The notes: a model not told the origin generated them from the sequence alone. Shown: positions 1 through 11,304, counted from the stretch's first letter. The stretch is DNA of 64,000 nucleotides from Lumbricus rubellus (GCA_945859605.1 OX243822.1:4769852-4833851), one strand, 5' to 3'. Numbers and translations: made by a program.

Positions 1-313
1 TATAATGTATTTATTAAGCGCAACAATCTATCAACGGATAAATCGATCGTGCTGAGCAACTGTGAGAAAAAGACTTCCTCCCAAACAGTAACCAACTCAC
101 TGTGTCTGTGAAAACGCATTGGGACTTCATGTTACAAGGTGACCTATAATAACGTAGGTAAAGTTATAATACGCTACGTTTCCGCGCCTTGCAAGTATAT
201 ACCATATTACGACAACTTTTTAAAGGTGTTTTAATAGAGCGCTCCATATTGCCATAAAATACGCATTTTTGTTGAATTATCGTTTGATAATTTGCACAGT
301 ATATACTATACAG

Positions 314-1158
314 CAGTGATGTCAAAGAGCTGGCCCGCGGGCCATTTCTGGCCCGCCGACGATTTTTTTCTGGCCCGCGGAGCCTTTCCTAAAGATTACA
401 AAATTTGAGGATAAAAGTTCAAATTTTGATATTTTACAGTCAGCGCCAAATACATAGAAGTTTTTTCTTAATGACGTCACTTTTGGTCAGACGCACACTC
501 GCACAGCTCTTTGTAGACTGTGTGTAGGGCCTATCTGTCATAATCTGTGGTTTCCGGTTGGTTGACAAAATTATGAAAGTTACGAAACACTTATAATATT
601 TAAAATGTTGTCAAAATTTAATAAGAAACGAAAGTGGACATTAAATCAAGACCTTTTCGCGATATTTGGATAGATATGCAGGCCTAGGCCTATTTCTTTG
701 GTGAATACAACAGTTATCCAGTAGGCCTATGTTTAATTTGTGAGGAAAACGATAGCGTTGTGAAGGGATAGGCCTACAAGACTTAAACTTAAGGTGATAA
801 TTTTTTTTATTGCAAGCTTACTGGTAGACTGTGAGCCATTTATTTTATGACAATAACTTGATTTAATTACCTTAGGCTTAGACCAAAAGCTTTACGAGTT
901 CTATGTCATGTCCACGACTGATAATGAAAATCAAAATTAAGATTTTATAATCCTCCCTATTTGGCTGTTTTGTATGCTAAAAATTGCACCATTTGAGATT
1001 TACTTATACAAAAATCTTATGGGAATTGGCTGACCAAGCCTGGAGCTCCCTCTCAAATCACTATACCCAATTTTTCTCACGAGTTTTGACACCCTGGCCC
1101 GCCACTTGTTGGAAGATGTTCATTCTGGCCCGCCACTCAAAAAGGTTTGACACCCCTG
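314..1158 (+). mobile_element. hAT-superfamily non-autonomous element, copy 1
   Basis: The element begins CAGTGATGTCAAAG and ends TTTGACACCCCTG, imperfect hAT-type terminal inverted repeats. It is flanked by a perfect 8-bp target-site duplication, ctatacag, at 306-313 and 1159-1166. Multiple GGCCCGC blocks lie near both ends, typical of this hAT TIR style. It is 845 bp long with no transposase-like reading frame, so it depends on a transposase from elsewhere. The paralogous intron at about 30590 lacks it. Confidence 0.9.
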
Positions 1159-1735
1159 CTATACAGTATACACTATACACCAGCCAAAGAAAGTCACCAA
1201 AATTTTTATTATTCCGAAGTCTAACGTCATCTTAGGACGACAAAGGCCGTTGACAGCAACAGTAAAACTACACTTGGATGAATGGACCCGATTTCACCAG
1301 GGTCTATGACAACAGAGGTCGTTACCCTGGTTAAAAATTTTCTTGGCATATTACAGCATTTAAGAAGCAATTCTTAAAAACTACACTTGGAAATAAAAAG
1401 AAAATTAAAGCATCCGAACAACGCCATAAAAAGTTTCCTAAGCCAGGCATTACAATCCCAAATCTTTAACAACAAGACGTAGTTTTTTTAAGTATAGCAT
1501 AATGGTCATTTGAGCGCAAACATGCAATCATTCAAATTGTTGACGTCTTTGAGTAATATGCCAATATGTCCTCACTTGCAAAAAATCAATCAATCAATCA
1601 AAAGCTTTATTTTGAAACCAAATAAAACAAGGTTTAAAATCATTGCAATATCAACATACCACTATTACAAAAATGTGGACAGGGCGATCGCCTTCCGAAC
1701 AATACAGTAACAATAATAATAATTTCACTTTAGAG

Positions 1736-2580
1736 CAGGGGTGTCAAACCTTTTTGAGTGGCGGGCCAGAATGAACATCTTCCAACAAGTGGCGGGCCAG
1801 GGTGTCAAAACTCGTGAGAAAAATTGGGTATAGTGATTTGAGAGGGAGCTCCAGGCTTGGTCAGCCAATTCCCATAAGATTTTTGTATAAGTAAATCTCA
1901 AATGGTGCAATTTTTAGCATACAAAACAGCCAAATAGGGAGGATTATAAAATCTTAATTTTGATTTTCATTATCAGTCGTGGACATGACATAGAACTCGT
2001 AAAGCTTTTGGTCTAAGCCTAAGGTAATTAAATCAAGTTATTGTCATAAAATAAATGGCTCACAGTCTACCAGTAAGCTTGCAATAAAAAAAATTATCAC
2101 CTTAAGTTTAAGTCTTGTAGGCCTATCCCTTCACAACGCTATCGTTTTCCTCACAAATTAAACATAGGCCTACTGGATAACTGTTGTATTCACCAAAGAA
2201 ATAGGCCTAGGCCTGCATATCTATCCAAATATCGCGAAAAGGTCTTGATTTAATGTCCACTTTCGTTTCTTATTAAATTTTGACAACATTTTAAATATTA
2301 TAAGTGTTTCGTAACTTTCATAATTTTGTCAACCAACCGGAAACCACAGATTATGACAGATAGGCCCTACACACAGTCTACAAAGAGCTGTGCGAGTGTG
2401 CGTCTGACCAAAAGTGACGTCATTAAGAAAAAACTTCTATGTATTTGGCGCTGACTGTAAAATATCAAAATTTGAACTTTTATCCTCAAATTTTGTAATC
2501 TTTAGGAAAGGCTCCGCGGGCCAGAAAAAAATCGTCGGCGGGCCAGAAATGGCCCGCGGGCCAGCTCTTTGACATCACTG
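1736..2580 (-). mobile_element. hAT-superfamily non-autonomous element, copy 2 (inverted)
   Basis: This is the reverse complement of the element at 314-1158, with the same 845-bp length and almost the same sequence. It has its own perfect 8-bp duplication, ctttagag, at 1728-1735 and 2581-2588. The different duplications show two independent insertions rather than one inverted duplication. Near identity suggests recent mobilisation. Removing it restores the sequence found near 31480 in copy B. Confidence 0.9.
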
Positions 2581-2825
2581 CTTTAGAGGCTGCTATTAAC
2601 AACAAAGTCAGATTCGATGTTTATCCGACGTTAGACACCTCCGAAACGCTTTTAACGGTTGTTATATAGTTGTAAAACAACAATTAAAATCAGTTAATCC
2701 TACGAATTGAGGAGTAGCCTAGCTATATATCAAAGCAGTTGCGGGCGTTTTGAAGGTGTATTCTTCTTAAGTCCTACGATGCCACTTTCTATTTGCGTCA
2801 CTGTAGCCTCCATATTCCTCTGCAT

Positions 2826-3060
2826 GATGTTGTTTGTTTGTTTGTTTGTTTGTTTGTTTGTATGTGCACTTGTTTTAGCGCCCCTTCAAGCTAACTACTC
2901 AGAAGCGCTCCCGAATGCAGAGCGGACACTGCATCGGAGTTTCACGCTGAAGCGCTGAGCAATTGTGAGTGAAGAACTTGCCCAAGGTCCCTACGCGGCG
3001 AGGTGGATTCGAACCTCGAACCTTCCGGCTACAAGGCAACGACGCCACCACTACACCACT
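2826..3060 (-). mobile_element. tRNA-derived SINE, family 1
   Basis: Read on the minus strand it starts with a tRNA-like head (gtggtgtagtggtggcg as a box A region, ggttcgaatccacc as box B). A conserved body follows (ctgcattcgggagcgc, ctgagtag, cttgaaggggcgc), and it ends in a (CAAA)n tail, seen on the plus strand as gtttgtttg. Four further long copies occur near 11661, 41325, 49367 and 55905, with tail-only fragments near 23400, 26935, 36135 and 36225. Confidence 0.8.
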
Positions 3061-3694
3061 GCACCCCACTGCGCACAAGCCCTTCGTTCTATTCCGCACT
3101 TCCGTGGTAAACCAGCTGCAGTTACCTTTTTCTAAGCACACGATTGCTTTTACAACTGCACAACTTCATTTACATCTGCAGATTAATTTTGTGTACAACT
3201 GCACGTTAGAAAAGTCCAGGGAAAAGGGAGTCGTAATATTACTGATTGAACGAAATTGAGGTATTTATATGAAAATGAGAAAATTATTTAAAGGTGTCCA
3301 AAATAAAAGAACGAATCTTTTGACTTCGACACTTGTAAAGGACATAACTTCTCGAAAGCAAGAACGTGTCGCTCAGAGATACAAGCGCTCTTGAGTATGG
3401 GCGCAGTGTGAGTTGGATTGGAGAGCTTAGTGGTAGTTATATTCGTTTATTGTGGAATAACAGGTTGGAAAATCGCATCCTGGTACATTGAGACAGGCAG
3501 GGTAAACTAAGAGACGGTATAGTCAGTTACTGGGTAGCACCCGTGTTGAACTAAATGGACGGTGAAATTTAAAATTGAACAGAAGTGTGATTGTCTATCG
3601 AGAACGCAAACTGCGGACTTTAAATTTTGAAGATTGGAAACACGTCAGAATTAAAATTCGATTAATTAAGTTAATTAGTTAAATAGACAAAAAG

Positions 3695-4492
3695 ATGTCG
3701 GACATTGTCTACACGGACCAGGGACTCCTGAAGAAACTTCGATTGCGGATCGATACGGACGATCCTCTCTTTCCGTCGCTCAAGAAGCTCAAGGTCAGGG
3801 GCAAGGACCTGAACGACCTTCCGCCGGAGATCTTCCAGCTGCTCGAGCTCGAGATTCTCGACCTGAGTCCGGAACGCGAGGCCTGCATCGACTACCACCT
3901 GACCAGTCTACCACCTGCCATAGGAAACCTCATCAACCTACGTGTCCTCATGCTCGATACCAACCACCTGGATGACATCCCATCAGAGATCAGCCTCCTC
4001 GGCCAGCTGGAGCGCCTCTCCCTCAGCAACAACCACATCAAGCGCCTCCCGGACGGCTTCTCCAAGCTGCGACGCCTGGAGAGTCTCCACGTCGCCAACA
4101 ACAAGTTCGAGGCTTTCCCCCTCGCTCTCTGCGATCTCCAATCTCTCCGCTTCCTGGACTTCAGCGATAATCTCCTCCCGGATCTTCCGGACGCCATCTC
4201 CCGTCTCCACAACCTGGAGTCGCTGATCGTTGTCTTTAACCGCCTGGAGAGGATCCCCGACTCACTCTGCGATATGATCAATCTTCACGTCCTCTGGCTC
4301 GGGAATAACCGACTGCGGCGTCTCCCGCGTAATTTCGGTCGTCTGCGAAACCTCGACTGGGGTTTCAGACACACTTCTTCGTCGGTCATCGACGGGAACC
4401 CGATGACCCACCCACCGCTCGACATCTGCAAGAAGGGCGTGGAGGCGATCGCACGCTACTTCGCACAGTCGGACCCGGAACATCGGAGATGA
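3695..4492 (+). CDS. Leucine-rich-repeat protein, 265 aa, tandem copy 1
   Basis: An intronless frame encodes a 265-residue protein made almost wholly of 23-residue leucine-rich repeats of the LxxLxLxxNxLxxLPxx type, about seven to eight units between residues 45 and 225. It closes with a capping segment (DGNPMTHPPLDICKKGVEA). This pattern fits small cytoplasmic LRR proteins such as LRRC30/LRRC10 or plant PIRL-like proteins, which act as protein-binding scaffolds. No signal peptide, membrane segment or catalytic domain is visible. The ATG at 3695 is the first in frame after an AT-rich leader. Coding GC content is far above its surroundings, and the lack of introns among heavily spliced neighbours suggests a retrocopy, though an ancestral single-exon gene is possible. 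Family membership is confident; exact orthology is not. Confidence 0.85.
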   Translation: MSDIVYTDQGLLKKLRLRIDTDDPLFPSLKKLKVRGKDLNDLPPEIFQLLELEILDLSPEREACIDYHLTSLPPAIGNLINLRVLMLDTNHLDDIPSEISLLGQLERLSLSNNHIKRLPDGFSKLRRLESLHVANNKFEAFPLALCDLQSLRFLDFSDNLLPDLPDAISRLHNLESLIVVFNRLERIPDSLCDMINLHVLWLGNNRLRRLPRNFGRLRNLDWGFRHTSSSVIDGNPMTHPPLDICKKGVEAIARYFAQSDPEHRR

Positions 4493-4499
4493 TGAGAGA

Positions 4500-5340
4500 A
4501 AAAACGGAGTCGACGGATTGTGGGACTTGTGAGCGAAAACAGCGCAGTTAAAGACATATCACGTATTAATAATAACTGCCATTATTCTTATAATAATCAT
4601 TTTTTTAAACAGCGCAGTTAAAGACATATCACGTATTAATAATAACTGCTATTCATCTGACATTATTATTGTTAGTCGCTCTTGCCTCTAATAATTTGCC
4701 ACTGCACACCACTGCACCCCACTGCGCACAAGCCCTTCGTTCTATTCCGCACTTCCGTGGTAAACCAGCTGCAGTTACCTTTTTCTAAGCACACGATTGC
4801 TTTTACAACTGCACAACTTCATTTACATCTGCAGATTAATTTTGTGTACAACTGCACGTTAGAAAAGTCCAGGGAAAAGGGAGTCGTAATATTACTGATT
4901 GAACGAAATTGAGGTATTTATATGAAAATGAGAAAATTATTTAAAGGTGTCCAAAATAAAAGAACGAATCTTTTGACTTCGACACTTGTAAAGGACATAA
5001 CTTCTCGAAAGCAAGAACGTGTCGCTCAGAGATACAAGCGCTCTTGAGTATGGGCGCAGTGTGAGTTGGATTGGAGAGCTTAGTGGTAGTTATATTCGTT
5101 TATTGTGGAATAACAGGTTGGAAAATCGCATCCTGGTACATTGAGACAGGCAGGGTAAACTAAGAGACGGTATAGTCAGTTACTGGGTAGCACCCGTGTT
5201 GAACTAAATGGACGGTGAAATTTAAAATTGAACAGAAGTGTGATTGTCTATCGAGAACGCAAACTGCGGACTTTAAATTTTGAAGATTGGAAACACGTCA
5301 GAATTAAAATTCGATTAATTAAGTTAATTAGTTAAATAGA
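4500..5340. other. LRR 3' flank and unit-2 upstream region
   Basis: This holds a short direct repeat (acagcgcagttaaagacat at about 4540 and 4611), then the start of unit 2. The unit includes an old relative of the 45796 hAT MITE (acaactgcac motifs, 4730-4880) and the putative LRR promoter region. No coding frame or clear core promoter element was found. Confidence 0.5.
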
Positions 5341-5347
5341 CAAAAAG

Positions 5348-6145
5348 ATGTCGGACATTGTCTACACGGACCAGGGACTCCTGAAGAAACTTCGATTGCG
5401 GATCGATACGGACGATCCTCTCTTTCCGTCGCTCAAGAAGCTCAAGGTCAGGGGCAAGGGCCTGAACGACCTTCCGCCGGAGATCTTCCAGCTGCTCGAG
5501 CTCGAGATTCTCGACCTGAGTCCGGAACGCGAGGCCTGCATCGACTACCACCTGACCAGTCTACCACCTGCCATAGGAAACCTCATCAACCTACGTGTCC
5601 TCATGCTCGATACCAACCACCTGGATGACATCCCATCAGAGATCAGCCTCCTCGGCCAGCTGGAGCGCCTCTCCCTCAGCAACAACCACATCAAGCGCCT
5701 CCCGGACGGCTTCTCCAAGCTGCGACGCCTGGAGAGTCTCCACGTCGCCAACAACAAGTTCGAGGCTTTCCCCCTCGCTCTCTGCGATCTCCAATCTCTC
5801 CGCTTCCTGGACTTCAGCGATAATCTCCTCCCGGATCTTCCGGACGCCATCTCCCGTCTCCACAACCTGGAGTCGCTGATCGTTGTCTTTAACCGCCTGG
5901 AGAGGATCCCCGACTCACTCTGCGATATGATCAATCTTCACGTCCTCTGGCTCGGGAATAACCGACTGCGGCGTCTCCCGCGTAATTTCGGTCGTCTGCG
6001 AAACCTCGACTGGGGTTTCAGACACACTTCTTCGTCGGTCATCGACGGGAACCCGATGACCCACCCACCGCTCGACATCTGCAAGAAGGGCGTGGAGGCG
6101 ATCGCACGCTACTTCGCACAGTCGGACCCGGAACATCGGAGATGA
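5348..6145 (+). CDS. Leucine-rich-repeat protein, 265 aa, tandem copy 2
   Basis: This is a second intact copy of the LRR gene, exactly 1653 bp downstream of the first. It encodes the same 265 residues apart from one difference (KVRGKG here, KVRGKD in copy 1). Its upstream and downstream sequences are also duplicated, so both copies could be expressed from the same kind of promoter. It is likewise intronless with high coding GC. The repeats, capping segment and inferred scaffold role are the same as for copy 1. Whether both copies exist in the genome or one is an assembly artefact cannot be decided from the sequence. Confidence 0.85.
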   Translation: MSDIVYTDQGLLKKLRLRIDTDDPLFPSLKKLKVRGKGLNDLPPEIFQLLELEILDLSPEREACIDYHLTSLPPAIGNLINLRVLMLDTNHLDDIPSEISLLGQLERLSLSNNHIKRLPDGFSKLRRLESLHVANNKFEAFPLALCDLQSLRFLDFSDNLLPDLPDAISRLHNLESLIVVFNRLERIPDSLCDMINLHVLWLGNNRLRRLPRNFGRLRNLDWGFRHTSSSVIDGNPMTHPPLDICKKGVEAIARYFAQSDPEHRR

Positions 6146-6193
6146 TGAGAGAAAAAACGGAGTCGACGGATTGTGGGACTTGTGAGCGAAAAC

Positions 6194-6760
6194 AGCGCAG
6201 TTAAAGACATATCACGTATTAATAATAACTGCCATTATTCTTATAATAATCATTTTTTTAAACAGCGCAGTTAAAGACATATCACGTATTAATAATAACT
6301 GCTATTCATCTGACATTATTATTGTTAGTCGCTCTTGCCTCTAATAATTTGCTATACGCGCTCAGTTTTTTCCTGTTTTAAAATAGAATGAAATTATGAG
6401 AAGCAATAGAAAATACAGGATAGTGAGCAGAAACAGCGCAGTTTAAGACATATCACGTATTTAAATAACTGCCATTCATTCCTATGCTATCATTGTTAGT
6501 CGCTCTTGCCTCTAATAATTTGCTAAACGCGCTCAGTTTTTGCCCGTTTTAAAATAGAATGAAATAAATAACATTATGAGAAGCAATAGAAAATACAGGA
6601 TAGTGAGCAAAAACTGCGCAGTTAAAGACATATTACGTATTAATAAAAACTGCCATTCCTCTTATAATAATTTATTGTTAGTCGCTCTTGCCTCTAATAA
6701 TTAAATTTCTATTCACGCTCAGTTTTTATCCAGTTTTAAAATAACAGCAACGAAATAATA
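6194..6760. repeat. Degenerate tandem repeat of about 165-180 bp after the LRR gene
   Basis: About three diverging units share the string order acagcgcagttaaagacat, taataactgccatt, gttagtcgctcttgcctcta, gctcagttttt, ttttaaaatagaatgaaat and agaagcaatagaaaatacagg. Starts are near 6263, 6431 and 6610. The first half-unit is the LRR 3' flank itself, so the array grew from that flank. Confidence 0.75.
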
Positions 6761-7057
6761 GAATGAAATAAATAACATAATAAGAAGCAATAGAAAATAT
6801 AGGATAGGAAGTAACATGACAAGAATAACGAAGAAATAATAAAGTAAAAACACTCAAGCAATGATAGAGTAAACAAAAACTATGAATAAATAATAGAGTA
6901 AGAAATAATGGAATAAAAGAAAATCAATTCTTCAGTCATTGCAGATTGCTTTGCTAATTCCACACTGTACTATATATTAAATCCCTCTTGAAAAGATCCC
7001 ATCTCAGCTTTTTTTAAACACTTATTAAACTAAAATACTCCGGTTCGTCCAATACGG

Positions 7058-7092
<35 letters not shown>

Positions 7093-7800
7093 ACTAGCTG
7101 TACCCGGCCACGCGTTGATGTGGCTGAAAAAGCGTCCAACCATCCCTCCCTACCTAAACTCCCCTCCCTTTCCCCTTTTCCTCCTTCCCCTCCCCTTCCC
7201 CCTCCCCTCACCAGTCCCATTCCCTTCCCCTCTGCATCCTTGCCTTCTCCATCCCTCCCCACCTGTCCCTTCACTCCCTCTTCGTCGCGCTTCATCTTCC
7301 TTCTTTCCTCCCTCACACCGTTCCTTCCCCGCAGCGATAAAGTTGATCATTCGCGACTTTTGGGCGACTTTACAACGTGATTTCGCGTTTCGGAAATCTC
7401 TCGACTTTTGGGCGCCTTTATAACGTGATTTCGGGACAAAACGTTTCGGAAATCTGGCAACCCTGCGGTTTTGTTGAATTTGCAAATGGCGGTCTAACGG
7501 ATTGCAAAGTTCACTTTTTGTGGAAAAGATTGCGGTTTTTTGCGAAAAAAGCATCTTAAAACACGGTCCTATTGGAATGGAAGGTTTTGATAAATTTTCA
7601 AAATAATCGGTGCGTACTTTGCGAGAAAAACTATTACAAACTATTGGAAAGTTTCATTTTTATTTATATAGATATATCGTAAAAGACACATCTCAATTTT
7701 ATGGGGAAATGTCAGGGTACGGAATTAGAACAAAGTCAATTTAGCACGCGTGTATGGAAACTTTTATTGACGTACATTCACAATTAAAAAGGTGTCAAAT
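6761..7800. other. AT-rich spacer, TA microsatellite and retroelement-like 3' remnant
   Basis: Positions 6761-7058 are AT-rich with nothing recognisable. A (TA)n run lies at about 7059-7089. From 7090 the sequence (actagctgtacccggcca) resembles the conserved 3' ends of invertebrate non-LTR elements, followed by a pyrimidine-rich CCCTTCC tract (7137-7330). Frames through the tract are low-complexity and not credible genes. The retroelement assignment is tentative. Confidence 0.4.
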
Positions 7801-8109
7801 TAAAGTATATGGTTTGTGGCATAATTCACGTTCCTGAGGTTTCTCTCCACCGCGGATTCTGATATAGACACATGAATATAATACACTGCATAATTAAATC
7901 CCACCAGAGACTTCTAGATTAGACACTGCTGTATATTAAACCGCATTTCATGGAATGCTCGTCCACACACCACATAATAATACCACAAAACAAATCAAAT
8001 TAGCATCTTGTTTTCACTTGTTGCAATTTCAAGCTTTAACATTATTTCATCAACAAAACTGGTTATAATCCTACAATCGTTAATTCCAAAAATTCAATTA
8101 GCACCACTC

Positions 8110-9415
8110 TAATGCTAAGCGTAGGGCACCAGCTTATTCACGAGCGCAGTACGATGGCTGGGTCCAAAATGGAAAAGTACAATCAAAACAACGTCAGCTC
8201 TCCGATTCAATTAAAGCCGATACACTAATAGCCTACTGTTAGTAATTATTGTACTTTGTCGGAATGAAGACCAGTTTCAACACGTTGGTCTTCAGCTACA
8301 GTTTCCCATTGAGCTGGAAGACGAATTCCTTCTCAGCCAAGGCCTTCAAGATTCTCGCAATGTTGACACAATCATCTAAAAGCAAGAAGCGTTGCACTGA
8401 ACTATAAAGTATAATTATACAACTATTTATTTAATTGCTTTTTCCTTTATAAAGGTCGTAACCGTAATCTCGAATTTCCAAAGCGCTATACAAAATCCAA
8501 GCGCGGGGCACCAGCTTATTCATGAGCGCTGCGTCGAGTCAGAAGGGTTGTCCGTGAGAGTAGTCCGTAGTTGTCCAAGTATAGAGTTACCATAGGATCA
8601 GAGGGTATCTAGGTGTCCACTTGTGTATAAATGTGTCTAATTAAAACTACATAATTTGTAATTATATACACATAAACGTAAAAATAAAACACTGAACCAC
8701 AACGTACATACATTTTGGGGGGTTTCCAGTATAACGGTGTCTATTTAACCCCTTTACCGGCTGACCGGATTATAATCCTATACAAAAGTTGACGATTATA
8801 ATCGGGGTTTCCGGGATTCAAACCATGCATGCGTGTGTGCGTGCGAATTTTATTGTCATTCTGGAGCAAAATTATTATTATCACGTGTGAATAATTATTC
8901 AAATGATCTTTTTCTGAAAATGGTTTGCGACATAAGCCTAATAATTCACATTCCTACGGCTACTCTTGGACAAGAAATACACATATACACATAAAATTAT
9001 TTTACACCGTATATATATATATTGACTACAGATCACGTTATTAAAGGTATATAACGAAACGCGCAATGCAGTGATAGTTTCTGTTTAACAAACTATGTGT
9101 TGACAAAGATCAGTAACGTCGCCCTCCTAATGCATCAAGGCATGGGACTGGCACTTATTTGCCATAAACTAGTAGCGACCTGATCTCTAGTAGTGTTAAT
9201 TGTTGAACGAAATCATTATTATGTCTGTCTGTGACATTGACGTCAACCACACCATAATAGTCACATGCATGATAATGTATTGATCATTAAGTAAATGATC
9301 CGCCAATGTGGTTTCCTTGCCAGAGTCTATGTCAAGTCGCATTCGTAATCTACAAATTTCTAGAGCGCCACTCAAAAGCCAAGCGCAGGGCACCAGCTTA
9401 TTCACGAGCCCAAGA
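8110..9415. repeat. Short dispersed repeat with agcttattcacgagcgc core, three copies
   Basis: Three copies (about 8110-8170, 8472-8540 and 9357-9415) share a roughly 55-bp unit: an aaagcgctac-like start, aagcgcggggcaccag, then cttattcacgagcgc. Paralogous positions in copy B carry the same units. The start resembles the end of a SINE, but no tRNA head is attached, so the origin is open. Confidence 0.6.
8296..8375 (-). CDS. Exonuclease cassette A, exon 7 (terminal)
   Basis: This 80-bp exon on the minus strand follows an acceptor (tgcttttag). It reads D-C-V-N-I-A-R-I-L-K-A-L and ends with NGKL and a TAG stop at 8296-8298. It completes the GIDDC motif begun in exon 6A and supplies the final catalytic aspartate of a DEDDh exonuclease. 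The encoded peptide is identical to exon 7B. Confidence 0.85.
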
Positions 9416-9440
9416 TTAGTGTTACTCAATTTTTGTTTAA

Positions 9441-10107
9441 CCCTCGAGTGCCCAAGGGGGGGGGGGGTCCGACCGGACCCGAGGCCTGTTTTTCCAGGAT
9501 AACTTTTTAAAGGCTATGGATGTGCAAAAATGCTTTTAGGTATTCCTAGAGCAACCATTTCGGCATAGAATGGTATATTTTGAGTGACTATTGTCCAACC
9601 CTGCACCCCACAACGACAGCATATACTAAGAGTACCGCAAGATATACGGCTATTAGTCATGCATGCGTATGGTTACTGTTCAATAACTATTATTTTATAC
9701 CAGGTGGTGCTATTGTGATATATTATATATCAATCGATTGCAAATTCATTTGGGAGTACATATAACTAAATTCTGAAACGATATTCCAATCCCTTCTCAA
9801 TATATTAACATGAACACGCTGGAGTCCGCGCCGGACGTGTAGGCTTCCTTTGGTAAATAACGCAAGCAAGCATAAAATGTGTATCACGAGATTTTTACAC
9901 TGTTACTTTGCACCAGGTGGTGCTATTGTGCTATAAGATACACCAATCGATTGAAAATTCATTTGGGATTACATGGAACTAAATTCTGTAACGATATTCC
10001 AATCCCTTCTCAAGAAATTAGCATGAAAACGCTGGGGTCCGCGCGGACCCACTCCCACCTCCCACTTGGGCCTTCGTGTACCAAAAAATACCTTGGGCAC
10101 TCGAGTG
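9441..10107. mobile_element. piggyBac-like non-autonomous element, TTAA-flanked
   Basis: The 667-bp element lies between two TTAA sites (9437-9440 and 10108-10111), the piggyBac hallmark. Termini are CCCTCGAGTGCCCAAGG and the inverted CCTTGGGCACTCGAGTG (one mismatch). Inside is a direct duplication of about 215 bp (accaggtggtgctattgtg at about 9699 and 9914). No transposase frame is present. The paralogous site near 26655 in copy B is empty. Confidence 0.8.
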
Positions 10108-10405
10108 TTAAAGTGTCTGATTACAGACTTTTAAAGTCATCAACAATATTTCTAATCATGTTCTCATGTCTTTACAGTTTACTGCCTAATATTTTTAGCG
10201 ACAGGGATAGCCTTCTAGCATTTCTAATTGCCTAGTAAAGTTCCGTCATAATTTCATCTCACGCATTTTGTATACGCACATCTACCATTAGGAATATTTT
10301 ATCCCTGGGTTGTCGTGGTCTACGTAAATGCCATGAACAGTATTGCCTGCATAAGTTGCGTCCGTGCCAACTCAGTACTTCTAAAACATGAAATTGCTTG
10401 ATTGA

Positions 10406-10411
<6 letters not shown>

Positions 10412-10438
<27 letters not shown>
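10412..10438. repeat. (CA)n microsatellite
   Basis: A pure CA run within intron 6 of cassette A. Confidence 0.95.
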
Positions 10439-10779
10439 TGTGCTCCGAACGTATGCATGAACATTCAATTTCCTGGACCTGAAAACTGTACTCGCATCGA
10501 AAAGAGAAGAAGGAGTTCAACTTATCGCGTAAGTACGCAAACTTTTATTCACATGAATTCCCCGTAAAAAGGGTGTCCAATGAAGCAAACTGACTTTCAA
10601 TCTTAAACCTAATACCGCTTGTGACAAATAGCGACTGTACTTAGCGGTTGGGACCTGCATAGGCGGTTTGGCTCTGTGAACATGACGACAGGCGCATTAT
10701 CTGTAAGACATAATTATGTAGGCCCTGTATACTGTGGTCCCTGGTCAATGAATGTGTAGGCTGTTGTGGTATTATAAGA

Positions 10780-10870
10780 AGGTATCGGTGACTCAGAGCT
10801 GGGAGAGTAGGATAGTTGGAGGCTCGAAGGACGAAGCACAGAGATCGGTGTTCGATTCTCAACGGATTGA
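10780..10870 (+). repeat. Possible tRNA-like SINE head
   Basis: The stretch has a box A-like string (gactcagagctggg) and a box B-like string (gtgttcgattctc) about 50 bp apart, as in a tRNA-derived sequence. A convincing cloverleaf was not worked out and no second copy was seen, so this is weak. Confidence 0.3.
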
Positions 10871-11204
10871 GATGATATTAGACATAGGCGAAAATAGTTT
10901 CTGACAGAACATAAATATATTAGTCCAGTAGCTAACTTTACATTAGCCTAATGATGGGTCTTGAGTTTGGTTTTGTTTTTTCGAATAAAACTTTTGAAAA
11001 TCTTCACACGGTTCACTCATCAAACCCCATAAACGTGTAAGTGCGTCGTGAGGGTCGGTTATGGATAGGCTGAGTGTCGTCATTAGATACCGTCCAAATA
11101 TAGAAACGGGTGGTAGCATATATAAATATATATATATATACTTAACCAAGAGACACACACTGGCAACCTCGTGTATCACGCAAAAAAACCGCTAATCAGC
11201 TCAC

Positions 11205-11304
11205 CAATTCCGCTGTGATGTCTTCCAATGAGTGGAAGGTCCAAGACTTGAAGCATCTGAACGAGATCACCCTTCGGATAAATCCCCGTTACCGTCTCAA
11301 ACGT
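11205..11304 (-). CDS. Exonuclease cassette A, exon 6
   Basis: A 100-bp minus-strand exon between an acceptor (cgtttcag) and a GTGAGC donor, phase 0 in and phase 1 out. It encodes TFETVTGIYPKGDLVQM and then LIGRHHSGI, with the catalytic histidine of the HSGIDD motif. It differs from exon 6B by one residue seen (V for I in GDLVQ). Confidence 0.85.

Larger units (their letters stand above)
1..3360. repeat. Segmental duplication copy C (intron 4 sequence of the ERI3-like gene)
   Basis: After removing two hAT insertions and a SINE, this stretch follows the sequence at about 30312-32100 and 35610-35750 (copy B), and also 15460-16960 (copy A). Those regions lie in the intron between exons 4 and 5 of the exonuclease gene. 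Shared landmarks are the block starting tataatgtatttattaagcg, the cattgcaatatcaacatacc block near 1640, and the gaacgaaattgaggtattta block near 3250. Its own exon 5 would lie just left of the window. Similarity fades near 3360, where the LRR upstream sequence begins. No exon is visible inside it. Confidence 0.75.
3056..6351 (+). repeat. Tandem duplication of a 1653-bp unit holding the LRR gene
   Basis: Unit 1 (about 3056-4708) and unit 2 (about 4709-6351) are virtually identical, including about 640 bp of upstream sequence, the whole coding region and the 3' flank. Corresponding positions differ by 1653. Only one coding difference was seen (a GAC/GGC codon). The junction reads ctaataatttgc followed by cactgcacaccactgcacc. 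Either a very recent unequal exchange or an assembly duplication would look like this. Confidence 0.9.

Noticed and set aside
2899..3141. Minus-strand frame of 80 codons with a tidy GSNPPRRVG string
   Set aside because: It is a translation of the tRNA-derived SINE; the string comes from the box B region.
3892..4483. Minus-strand and alternative frames over the LRR genes
   Set aside because: GC-rich coding sequence leaves other frames open; only the plus frame shows the LRR pattern.
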